From positions 1 to 15,578 of the forward strand of contig DBVV01000132.1 of assembly GCA_002308795.1 (NCBI GenBank): a DNA stretch of 15,578 nt, given 5' to 3'. The notes beneath the pieces were generated by a model. It searched no databases. It saw only the letters and a list, made by a program, of their open reading frames with translations, and was not told the DNA's origin. Shown one piece after another: positions 1 to 7,161 of this stretch (positions within the stretch are counted from its first letter, which is position 1; every line of letters starts with the position of its first letter). The stretch comes from Mageeibacillus sp. UBA1255 (lineage in GTDB: Bacteria > Bacillota > Clostridia > UBA1212 > UBA1255). Made by a program: the position numbers and the translations under genes.

Positions 1-23
1 AATTCGTGTCATCATCCGGTTCG

Positions 24-93
24 CCTGCCATTTGTCATTTGCCATTTGCCATTTGCCACTTACCACTTGCAATTTGCCATTTGCAATTTGCAA
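24..93. repeat. Tandem heptamer array, consensus TTTGCCA
   Basis: Ten consecutive 7-base units run from 24 to 93. Four (38-44, 45-51, 52-58, 73-79) are exactly TTTGCCA and the others differ by one to three bases (for example TTTGTCA, CTTACCA, TTTGCAA). On the coding strand of the neighbouring gene the unit is TGGCAAA. The array begins at the base directly after the TAA stop codon (94-96) of the trmR-like gene. There are no unique spacers, so this is not a CRISPR array. It resembles the short tandem repeats that some bacteria carry between genes. No function can be read from the sequence. Confidence 0.85.
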
Positions 94-741
94 TTATAAT
101 CTAACCGCCACCATCATCCCGTCACCTGTCTCCAGCAGCGTACCGCGAAATTCAGCCCGGCCGCCGTCCTCGCCGGAACGCAGCACCCCGTCCAGGAACG
201 CACGCATATTGACGACGATCGTACGGTGTTTGTGCGGCGCAGAGGAAGGCTCATCAAAAACCTTGCCGTAAAAAATACAATTGTCCGCCACCAGAAGCCC
301 GCCGGACGGAAGCAGCCTCAAAACGTCATCAAGCAGATGAACGTATTGACCTTTTGCACTGTCGAGAAATATCATATCGTACGTGCCGCGAAGCGCAGGA
401 AGCACCTCGGAAGCATCTCCGAGGATCACGCGGATCCGGTCGCCGAGACCGGCACGGCTTATGTTAGCGCGAGCGAGGGAGGCCATATCCGGATCGATCT
501 CGACAGTTTCGATCTCGGCCCCGGGTGCTGCTGATGCCATCAGAATGGCAGAATAGCCGATAGCGGTACCGGTCTCGAGTATACGGGCAGGCTTTTTAAG
601 GGCGGTAAGGGTCAATAACAGTGACGCGGAATCGGGGCGCAATATCGGCACGTTGTTTTCAAGCGCGTAAGAACGGAGCCCGGCCAGGAAAGGGTCGCGG
701 TCAATGAAAAAAGAAGAAATGAATTCGTTGTTCTCCGCCAT
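94..741 (-). CDS. trmR: SAM-dependent O-methyltransferase, TrmR (YrrM)-like, class I fold
   Basis: A 215-residue cytoplasmic O-methyltransferase of the YrrM/caffeoyl-CoA-methyltransferase-like family. The SAM-binding motif I, ILETGTAIGYSA, lies at residues 54-65. The acidic residue that would bind the SAM ribose is E82 (VEIDP). FLDSAKGQY at 125-133 and VADN at 151-154 carry the D127, D153 and N154 expected to bind the divalent metal. In Bacillus subtilis, YrrM (TrmR, about the same length) methylates 5-hydroxyuridine at position 34 of tRNAs to 5-methoxyuridine, and its gene also follows the mltG homologue yrrL. The same order here supports that role. The ATG shares one base with the mltG stop codon (TGATG), so translation is probably coupled. 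No good Shine-Dalgarno site precedes it. The family also contains small-molecule methyltransferases, so the tRNA substrate is inferred from context. Confidence 0.85.
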   Translation of the reverse strand: MAENNEFISSFFIDRDPFLAGLRSYALENNVPILRPDSASLLLTLTALKKPARILETGTAIGYSAILMASAAPGAEIETVEIDPDMASLARANISRAGLGDRIRVILGDASEVLPALRGTYDMIFLDSAKGQYVHLLDDVLRLLPSGGLLVADNCIFYGKVFDEPSSAPHKHRTIVVNMRAFLDGVLRSGEDGGRAEFRGTLLETGDGMMVAVRL

Positions 742-2369
742 CAGTCGTCACCGGGATCCTCGTCGCCCGGATTATCCGGAGGCACGTAATTCGCGATATC
801 CTTGACCGCCTGCTGATGCTCCTCGTAAGTACGCGAAAAGACGTTGCCGCCGCTTCCGTCGACTCTTGCCACAAAGTAGTAATAATCATGATTCGAGGGG
901 AACAGCGCACCGATCAGCGACGCCTCGCCGGGAGAACAGATCGGACCGGGCGTAAAGCCTGGGTAAACGTAAGTATTATACGGATCGTCGAGCTCCAGTT
1001 CCTCGTTAAGAGGATGATCCAGATCCACGCCGTGGACGCGGTGGTAGGCGTAACGCACAGTAGCGTCGGACTGGAACACCTTCAGATCCTCGCCGCCGAA
1101 CATATATCTGTTGTAGAAAACACCGGCGATAGGAGCGCGGTCGGAATCAAGCTTAGCCTCTTTCTCAACGATCGACGCTAAAATGACCACCTGATCGAGC
1201 GTAAGGCCGGTCTTCTCGAGCTGTTCATAGTAAGCGGGGCGGAAGATCTCGTTAAAACGGTTGAGCATCTTATAAACGACGTCCTCGGGCCTTGCCAGCA
1301 CGTCAAATTCGTAAGTATCAGGGAACAGGTAGCCGTCCAGACGGTGATCCCTGCCGGACAGATCAGCACCCTTCAGGAACTCATAAGAAGACACGTCGGC
1401 GTTATCAACGGCGTCGAGGAATTCTTCTGCGGTGCATACGTTGTTGCGCTCGAGACGGGTAGCCATCTGTTCCGTTGTGAACCCCTCGGGGAACGTGACT
1501 TTTACGGTCTCGGGCGTTCCGGACAATATAAACATAATATCTTCGTAAGACAGTCCCTCGGACAACGTATACGTTCCGGCGTTGTATTGTCCGTCATACC
1601 CGTAGAATTTTGACAGGAAGCGGTATATCTGAACGTTTTTGATGAGCCCCGCTTCGTACAGGCGCTGGCTGATCGATTTGGTCGTTTCCTTCTTTTCCAC
1701 GCGGAATTTCTGCTCCGTGGCGATGTCAATAATTATCGAGTCCTCGCTCACTTCATTGTCGAAGTGGTCAACGACGAACGTGTATACCGTGTATCCGGCT
1801 GCGATCGTAAGCGTGACGATGACAACGATGAGCAGCAGCACCAGCACCGTAACACGGCGCCTGCGCTTCATTTTTTTGTGGAATTTATACTCTTCGTAAG
1901 TGACCTTGTGCTGCGCAAGGACGCTCTTATTCTTCTTGGAGCGCTTCTTTTTATCGCCTTTATTACGGCCCGTACGCTTTTCTTCAGCCTGCGGTGCGGA
2001 GACGTCTTTCGCAGCTTCCGTATCATTCCCGGCATCCGGTTCTTTTTCAAAAACAGCGGTGTATGCGTCTTCGTCCGGTATAATTTCTTCTGTTTCCTGT
2101 ATGCCGAAATGGACGCGATGGATCTCGGTATCGTCGAAATCGTCATCGTCATCTAAAACCGCAGGGGAGTAGCTGTCGGTGATCTTTTCTTCCCGCTCCT
2201 CACGGTCGATCTTCGCAGCTTCGCGGATACGCTCCTGCTCATATTTGCGCCGCTCTTCTTCCCGGTCAATGATCTTTGTTTTGTCGATGAACGGGTTGGT
2301 TTGGTTGCCCATGCCTGGACGACGCACTGCGCCAGGCTTCCTGATCCTGCTTTTTTTATTATCAGCCAA
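741..2369 (-). CDS. mltG: Endolytic murein transglycosylase MltG (YceG family)
   Basis: Membrane-anchored lytic transglycosylase that cuts nascent glycan strands and so helps to set their length. I start it at TTG (2367-2369), because a perfect AAGGAGG site lies eight bases upstream at 2378-2384. A longer reading from TTG at 2390 would place that site inside the gene. This gives about 542 residues. Residues 1 to about 172 are a charged cytoplasmic region with an acidic run (DDDDDFDD) and a Lys-rich stretch. One membrane segment follows at about 173-200 (VTVLVLLLIVVIVTLTIAAG). A LysM-like region (SQRLYEAGLIKN) then leads to the catalytic core with the ASIVEKE motif near residue 402, which carries the catalytic glutamate, and the conserved YPGFTPGPICSPG near the end. 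The tail is acidic (NPGDEDPGDD). The gene lies between typA and trmR and overlaps the latter by one base. Confidence 0.93.
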   Translation of the reverse strand: MADNKKSRIRKPGAVRRPGMGNQTNPFIDKTKIIDREEERRKYEQERIREAAKIDREEREEKITDSYSPAVLDDDDDFDDTEIHRVHFGIQETEEIIPDEDAYTAVFEKEPDAGNDTEAAKDVSAPQAEEKRTGRNKGDKKKRSKKNKSVLAQHKVTYEEYKFHKKMKRRRRVTVLVLLLIVVIVTLTIAAGYTVYTFVVDHFDNEVSEDSIIIDIATEQKFRVEKKETTKSISQRLYEAGLIKNVQIYRFLSKFYGYDGQYNAGTYTLSEGLSYEDIMFILSGTPETVKVTFPEGFTTEQMATRLERNNVCTAEEFLDAVDNADVSSYEFLKGADLSGRDHRLDGYLFPDTYEFDVLARPEDVVYKMLNRFNEIFRPAYYEQLEKTGLTLDQVVILASIVEKEAKLDSDRAPIAGVFYNRYMFGGEDLKVFQSDATVRYAYHRVHGVDLDHPLNEELELDDPYNTYVYPGFTPGPICSPGEASLIGALFPSNHDYYYFVARVDGSGGNVFSRTYEEHQQAVKDIANYVPPDNPGDEDPGDD

Positions 2370-2377
2370 CCTGTCCA

Positions 2378-2384
2378 CCTCCTT
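2378..2384 (-). promoter_or_regulatory. Shine-Dalgarno site that fixes the mltG start
   Basis: The minus strand reads AAGGAGG here, followed by eight bases and then TTG GCT GAT. The match to the anti-Shine-Dalgarno sequence and the spacing are both near ideal. This favours TTG at 2369 over the in-frame TTG at 2390 and GTG at 2378 as the mltG start. Confidence 0.8.
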
Positions 2385-2402
2385 TTGCAAAGATTCGTTT
2401 GG

Positions 2403-2456
2403 CTGAAGCCGTTATCCGGATACGCTCACCGGACGAACGGTCAGATACCGCTTCAG
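2403..2456 (-). other. Nested hairpin between typA and mltG
   Basis: Three pairs of complementary arms are nested: CTGAAG/CTTCAG (2403-2408 with 2451-2456), CCGTT/AACGG (2409-2413 with 2436-2440) and TCCGG/CCGGA (2415-2419 with 2429-2433), with a nine-base loop. The outer right-hand arm contains the typA stop codon (2453-2455). No run of U follows on the minus strand, so it is a poor rho-independent terminator. It may be an RNA-processing or stability element between the two genes. Confidence 0.5.
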
Positions 2457-4288
2457 ATATTGTCCCGCCTTGCCCTGTCTTTTGCGCGCAGTTCGGTGTC
2501 AAGTATCTTCTTCCTGAGTCTGATGCTCTTTGGTGTTACTTCTACGAGTTCGTCGTCGGAAATAAAGTCCAGCGCCTGTTCGAGGCTTAATATGATCGGG
2601 GGAGTGAGTTTGAGTGCTTCGTCAGAGCCGGAAGCGCGGATGTTCGTCAGATGCTTTTTCTTGCAGACGTTTATTACCAGGTCGTCGCCGCGGGCGCTTT
2701 CGCCTACGATCATTCCTTCGTAAACTTTTTCGCCGGGGCCGATGAACAGCGCGCCGCGTTCCTGAGCGTTGAAGAGGCCGTACGGAACTGCCTCGCCCTG
2801 CTCCCAGGCCACCATTGACCCGTGTGTGCGCGAACTGATGTCGCCTTTATACGGCTCATATCCGTCGAAAATGCTGTTCATAATGCCGTTGCCCCTGGTA
2901 TCGGTAAGAAACTCGCCGCGATAGCCGATGAGCCCGCGGGCAGGGATGCGGAACTCCAGACGCGTGAAATTGTCCGAAGTAGGGCGCATATTTACCATCT
3001 CACCTTTGCGGGTGCCGAGTTTTTCGATGACGGTGCCTACGTACTCTTCCGGAACGTCTACGGTGAGGTATTCCATGGGCTCGCACAGGCTGCCTTCGAT
3101 CTCTTTATATATTACTTTAGGGCGCGATACCTGGAATTCGTATCCCTGGCGGCGCATCGTCTCGATCAGCACCGAAAGGTGAAGTTCGCCGCGGCCGGAT
3201 ACTTTGAGAGTATCGGGGGAGTCGGTGTCTTCGACGCGCATGCTGACGTTAGTTTCGATCTCTTTGTAGAGGCGGTCGCGGATGTGGCGCGAGGTGACGA
3301 ACGTGCCTTCGCGGCCGGCGAAGGGGCTGTTGTTGACCAGAAAGTTCATTGACAGCGTAGGTTCGTCGATATTTACGAAGTGGATCGGATCGATAAATTC
3401 CGGATCGCACACCGTGTCGCCGATGTTGAATTCGGTAAGGCCCGCCAGCAGGATGATATCTCCGGCCATCGCGTCCTGTACTTCGACTTTTTTCAGTCCG
3501 TCAAACTTGTACAGATACGTGACTTTCGCGCTCTTGCGGAAGCCGGCTTCGTTGCATACGGTCACGGTCTGGCCTGAAGTTATGCGTCCCTGCTCGATGC
3601 GGGCAACAGCCGTTCTTCCTACGTATTCGTCTACTCCGATGTTGGAGATCAGCATGCGAAGCGGCGCGTCAACATCCGCGTCGGGTGCGGGTATGTAGTT
3701 GATTATAGCGTCAAACAGCGGTTTTAAGTCTTTCTTTTCGCCGCCGTCCGGTTCGGTCGAAGCGTATCCGTCGCGCGAAGAAGCGTAAATTACCGGGAAA
3801 TCGAGAAGGCTGTCGTCAGCGCCGAGGTCCATGAACAACTCGAACACTTCGTCCAGCACTTCCGCCGGTCTCGCGCCGTCGCGGTCGATCTTATTAATGA
3901 CGACGATGGGTTTTAACTTCATTGCCAGCGCCTTGGATAACACGAAACGCGTCTGCGGCATTGCCCCCTCGAATGCGTCAACGAGCAGCAGCACGCCGTC
4001 TACCATTCCGAGCACACGCTCGACTTCGCCGCCGAAATCTGCGTGTCCGGGTGTGTCAACGACATTTATCGTGTATTTTCCGTATTTCAGCGACGTGTTT
4101 TTGGACAATATCGTGATGCCTCGCTCGCGTTCAAGGTCGTTCGAGTCCATTACGCGCTCCTGTACCGTTTCGTTTGAGCGGAACGTGCCGCTCTGGCGCA
4201 AAAGTCCGTCCACCAGCGTAGTTTTGCCGTGGTCAACGTGTGCGATTATTGCTATATTTCTCAGGTCTTCTCTTTTCTTATCGCTCAT
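2453..4288 (-). CDS. typA: Ribosome-associated translational GTPase TypA/BipA
   Basis: A 611-residue GTPase, the normal length of TypA/BipA, which binds 70S ribosomes and helps assembly and translation under stress such as cold. The GTPase motifs are all present: the P-loop AHVDHGKTT (16-24), the switch I segment DLERERGITI (51-60), DTPGHADFGGEV (78-89) and NKID (132-135). The EF-G-like domains II, III and V follow, with RGELHLSVLIETMRRQGYE and the conserved PARGLIGYRGEF region. The basic C-terminal end (RLRKKILDTELRAKDRARR) is typical of the family. An AAAGGA site lies about 11 bases before the ATG. The gene has its own probable promoter at 4385-4413 and may be read through into mltG. Nothing is missing. 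Confidence 0.97.
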   Translation of the reverse strand: MSDKKREDLRNIAIIAHVDHGKTTLVDGLLRQSGTFRSNETVQERVMDSNDLERERGITILSKNTSLKYGKYTINVVDTPGHADFGGEVERVLGMVDGVLLLVDAFEGAMPQTRFVLSKALAMKLKPIVVINKIDRDGARPAEVLDEVFELFMDLGADDSLLDFPVIYASSRDGYASTEPDGGEKKDLKPLFDAIINYIPAPDADVDAPLRMLISNIGVDEYVGRTAVARIEQGRITSGQTVTVCNEAGFRKSAKVTYLYKFDGLKKVEVQDAMAGDIILLAGLTEFNIGDTVCDPEFIDPIHFVNIDEPTLSMNFLVNNSPFAGREGTFVTSRHIRDRLYKEIETNVSMRVEDTDSPDTLKVSGRGELHLSVLIETMRRQGYEFQVSRPKVIYKEIEGSLCEPMEYLTVDVPEEYVGTVIEKLGTRKGEMVNMRPTSDNFTRLEFRIPARGLIGYRGEFLTDTRGNGIMNSIFDGYEPYKGDISSRTHGSMVAWEQGEAVPYGLFNAQERGALFIGPGEKVYEGMIVGESARGDDLVINVCKKKHLTNIRASGSDEALKLTPPIILSLEQALDFISDDELVEVTPKSIRLRKKILDTELRAKDRARRDNI

Positions 4289-4342
4289 ATCCAGCTGCTT
4301 CCTTTGCTGCCTTGGTCATCTGCGGGCAATATATCGTGGTTT

Positions 4343-4355
4343 CCGGCCCGGCCGG
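4343..4355 (-). other. GC-rich hairpin in the typA leader
   Basis: CCGGCCCGGCCGG on the plus strand is self-complementary and could form a short GC stem in the leader, about 90 bases long, of the typA transcript predicted from the promoter at 4385-4413. Flanking GTGG and CCAC on the minus strand could extend it through a larger loop. No U run follows, so it is not a convincing terminator for the upstream gene. Confidence 0.35.
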
Positions 4356-4384
4356 TATTACGCGGACCTCATCCACAACTTATT

Positions 4385-4413
4385 ATAATACATTATTCTG
4401 CGCCAAATGTCAA
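4385..4413 (-). promoter_or_regulatory. Predicted sigma-70-type promoter for typA
   Basis: On the minus strand a perfect -35 TTGACA (4408-4413) is followed by 17 bases and the -10 TATTAT (4385-4390, one mismatch). An overlapping TATAAT lies three bases further on with a 20-base spacer. The expected start of transcription is near 4378, giving a leader of about 90 bases before the typA ATG at 4288. The -35 box lies within the last codons of the preceding lipoprotein gene and the -10 box just after its stop. This suggests typA-mltG-trmR can be expressed separately from the upstream five-gene unit. Confidence 0.65.
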
Positions 4414-6540
4414 AGTTGCCGACCCTGCTCCGCCTTCTGCAAGGAAGATATCGTATCCTCCGGGGCCGTTAGCGGTAGTGGCAAGATAAAAGAAGGTAAA
4501 CGAACCGTCTTCGTTCGGCAGGATCCTGCCCGTGCCGTTTTCGGTGACAAGGCCCAGGAAGAGCGTTAACCGGTTATGTGCGTTTCGCGGATCGGACTGA
4601 TCGACGCCCGCCAGCTTGAATTGGCTGCTGCCCGTAAAATTGAGCCCGTCGTCACTGAACTGAAGGGTAGGGACGGTGTACGGATCATTGACACCGTCGT
4701 TTACCGAAAGGAAGGTGATACGCGCGAATATCCGGCGCCCGTCGGGCAGATCGAAGTATGCCAGCTGGTTGCCGATCTGTGAGAATCCGGAGGTGTTTTC
4801 GCGCTCAGAAAAAAGGAAGCGTGACGGATCGGCCGAGCGGATGCGGACGTAGCCTTTAAACGTGCCGTTCTCGAAATGGCCCGTGTAAAGCCAGAAGGGC
4901 TTACCGTCGGGGTCGTCGGCAACGTAAAGTATCTCCTCGTGGTTGAATCCGATCTCCGGATCGTCGCATACCACAGCGGGTTCGTCGGTCTTGCGGATCC
5001 AGTTTATGCCGTCTGAAGAGGATGCGTAACCGATCTTATCCCCGTAATATCCGCCGGGTGTGACGCCGGTACATTGCCACAGCATGTGGTAAACGCCGTC
5101 AACGTAAACGACTTCCGGCTCGAGCGTGTTATCCACCCACCAGCCTGTTTCGCCAAGCTCCCAGCCCAGGTAGAACATAGGTGCGTCAGGGTAACGGCGC
5201 CAATGTATGCCGTCGGATGACGTTGAGAGCATCACGTGATCGCCGCCGCTTTTGAAATTCGCGTCATCCCAGCGGCAGCCGGAATACAGGCGGTATTCGT
5301 CGCCGATCTTCATCCCGAAGAGAGAATAATCGTACGCCAGATCGTCATCGCCGAAAAACACACTGTTCTGAGCAGAGCCGCCGTTTAAAACAAGCCCGGC
5401 GAGATCACCCATGCCGTTTCCAGAAATATCACCGGCAGTTATGTTGACCGGCCGGATACCTTCGTCGAACGTAAAAACAGAATAGAGATTTTTATTGTCC
5501 CGGTCCGTGCCGAACCGCCCGTCACCGCTGCTGCACAAGATCCGTATCCTGTATCTGCCGCCTGCTTTTTCCAGATAGACCGCGTCTGCCATTCTGTCGC
5601 TGTTCATATCAGCGCAGAAGAAGTCCTGAACTCCACCTCCGCGCGGCCCTGCGCCGTTTGAGGACGTCAGAACGTATTCGGGTTTTTCTTTTGTGCCGTT
5701 ATTGCGGTAAACGTTTAATATGTATCCCGAGCCGATCACGATCTCGGCCGTTCCGTCGCCGTCAATATCTCCGGCGCGCATTATCCCTTTTTTCCTCTCC
5801 GGCAGCCTGAACGCCACACCGGAAAAACCGCCGGAAGAACCGTAATATATTGACAACGCATCTTTTCCTGCGAAAAGCAGGTCGCAATATCCGTCTCCGT
5901 CGAAATCCGCGGCTCCGGCCAGCGAAACATCTGCAGCGGAGATATTGTCCCCGTAAGCCGGTCCAAGCTCGATATCCGTGATACCGGTGACCATAAATCC
6001 GTTGTCCGTGTTCGGGTAGTACGTCCGTTCTTCGCGGAAGATCGTGTCGTCGGCAACGATCGCGATGACCGTTATTATTGACAGCTTTCCGCCCCGGTAC
6101 CGGACTATATCTCCCGTCGCATCTCCGTTAAAGTCCGCGATGGCAATATCTCCTTCGAGCTCCGGGCATTTTCCTTCGAGTTCCATCAGTTTATAATACC
6201 GTCCGAACTGTATATACCGTCTCCGGATCGCGGAATCAGGCCCGTAAAACGTGCTGTCGCACTCTGCCGTGATGCTGCCTGAACTCAATTCGAACGTCAC
6301 CGGTCCCGTTTCTGCCTCTGTGATGCTTCTGTATTCCGGCATGAGTGCGAAGGGGATATTCGCCGCGAAAGGGAGCACAGGCTGATCGCCGTTTACACTG
6401 CCGCCGGACTGATCCGGCGCCGTGCACGAACACAGCAGGCACGTTAAGATCGCGGCAAGAATAATAACAAAAATAGTAAAATACGCCGCCCTGAAGCCGG
6501 TCCTTAAATTATTTCTTTTGATCGAACTTAAAACGAGCAT
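4393..6540 (-). CDS. Predicted lipoprotein: FG-GAP/VCBS repeats joined to a GH43-like beta-propeller
   Basis: A 715-residue exported protein. A long N-terminal signal ends in the lipobox-like LLCSC (lipidated Cys probably at 39). Residues about 130-400 hold five FG-GAP/VCBS-type repeats with Asp-rich calcium-loop motifs: ADFNGDATGD (135-144), ADFDGDGYCD (211-220), GDIDGDGTAE (257-266), ADMNSDRMAD (310-319) and GDISGNGMGD (370-379). Residues about 415-710 look like a five-bladed GH43/GH32-type propeller, with three S-x-DG-x-x-W/F motifs (near 440, 508 and 628), WVDNTLEPEVVYVDG (468-482) and GFNHEEILYV (531-540). The likely role is binding or hydrolysis of a surface glycan, but I cannot assign the catalytic triad or substrate. 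An AAAGGA site lies nine bases upstream. The start overlaps the end of the SanA-like gene by 13 bases, so it belongs to the same operon. Confidence 0.8.
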   Translation of the reverse strand: MLVLSSIKRNNLRTGFRAAYFTIFVIILAAILTCLLCSCTAPDQSGGSVNGDQPVLPFAANIPFALMPEYRSITEAETGPVTFELSSGSITAECDSTFYGPDSAIRRRYIQFGRYYKLMELEGKCPELEGDIAIADFNGDATGDIVRYRGGKLSIITVIAIVADDTIFREERTYYPNTDNGFMVTGITDIELGPAYGDNISAADVSLAGAADFDGDGYCDLLFAGKDALSIYYGSSGGFSGVAFRLPERKKGIMRAGDIDGDGTAEIVIGSGYILNVYRNNGTKEKPEYVLTSSNGAGPRGGGVQDFFCADMNSDRMADAVYLEKAGGRYRIRILCSSGDGRFGTDRDNKNLYSVFTFDEGIRPVNITAGDISGNGMGDLAGLVLNGGSAQNSVFFGDDDLAYDYSLFGMKIGDEYRLYSGCRWDDANFKSGGDHVMLSTSSDGIHWRRYPDAPMFYLGWELGETGWWVDNTLEPEVVYVDGVYHMLWQCTGVTPGGYYGDKIGYASSSDGINWIRKTDEPAVVCDDPEIGFNHEEILYVADDPDGKPFWLYTGHFENGTFKGYVRIRSADPSRFLFSERENTSGFSQIGNQLAYFDLPDGRRIFARITFLSVNDGVNDPYTVPTLQFSDDGLNFTGSSQFKLAGVDQSDPRNAHNRLTLFLGLVTENGTGRILPNEDGSFTFFYLATTANGPGGYDIFLAEGGAGSATLTFGAE

Positions 6541-7145
6541 TTGAGAAAGTCCTTTATAATCGCCGCAAATTCGCGAACGTCACGGAATATCTGACCCGAA
6601 TAAGAGCGCGGATCAGCTCCGACGCCGTACGCATCAAGACCGAGTTTCCCGGCTATATACAGAGAACGGTACAGATGGTAGCGCTGCGTAACGATAATAA
6701 CACGCTTAAAACCGAAATGCTTTGCCGCGCGGAACACGCTCTCATACGTTGAAAATCCCTCCGGATCTTCTGCGATAGAGGCATCGGATACTCCCAGTGA
6801 GATCGCACGCTTCGACATCACGGTTACTTCGTCATAGTTCTCGCTTCGGTCTCCTGACATCACTAAAAGCTGAGCGCCGGAGAAACCGAATACCTCCACG
6901 CCCGTGTCGATCCTGTCCGAAAGCATATGAGAAGGGGAACCGTCCGGAAGCACGCTGCAGCCCAGCACGATCACCGCATCGAATCCACCTTCGAGCAGCC
7001 TCGGATCATCGGGCTGTACGATCCTGTCCTTCGTTTTCTGGATCACGTAAATGTTTATAATAAGCGCGGCGATCCCTGCGGTCAATACGCATGCCAGTAT
7101 CACGGCTATGATTTTCAGCACAAGGTGCTTTTTACGGGCAGCCAT
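6528..7145 (-). CDS. SanA/YdcF-type membrane protein (DUF218 domain)
   Basis: A 205-residue protein with one N-terminal membrane segment (about residues 10-33) after a basic start (MAARKKH), followed by a DUF218 domain. Visible family motifs are AVIVLGCSV (57-65), a conserved VMSGD (95-99), N103-YDE with E106, the TYES motif (133-136) and VTQRYHLYRSLYIA (152-165), followed by the LGLDAYGVGAD typical of the SanA branch. Escherichia coli SanA affects the cell-envelope barrier and vancomycin sensitivity. Members of the wider family have been proposed to act in wall or lipid-carrier metabolism, but the biochemical reaction is not settled. AAGGAG lies five bases before the ATG, in the 16-base gap after the substrate-binding-protein gene. 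The 3' end overlaps the FG-GAP gene by 13 bases. Confidence 0.85.
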   Translation of the reverse strand: MAARKKHLVLKIIAVILACVLTAGIAALIINIYVIQKTKDRIVQPDDPRLLEGGFDAVIVLGCSVLPDGSPSHMLSDRIDTGVEVFGFSGAQLLVMSGDRSENYDEVTVMSKRAISLGVSDASIAEDPEGFSTYESVFRAAKHFGFKRVIIVTQRYHLYRSLYIAGKLGLDAYGVGADPRSYSGQIFRDVREFAAIIKDFLKCSF

Positions 7146-7161
7146 TACAGTCTCCTTGGTC

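Noticed and set aside
24..93. Possible CRISPR array
   Set aside because: Units are seven bases and contiguous, with no spacers and no cas genes.
2822..3352. Plus-strand open frame of 176 residues opposite typA
   Set aside because: Lies wholly inside the conserved typA gene and matches nothing I recognise.
4343..4355. Terminator of the five-gene unit
   Set aside because: The GC-rich stem has no U run after it on the minus strand, and a typA promoter starts transcription just before it.
3831..4388. Plus-strand open frame of 185 residues opposite typA
   Set aside because: It is the complement of conserved typA GTPase-domain codons. Its Ser/Arg-rich composition is typical of antisense frames.
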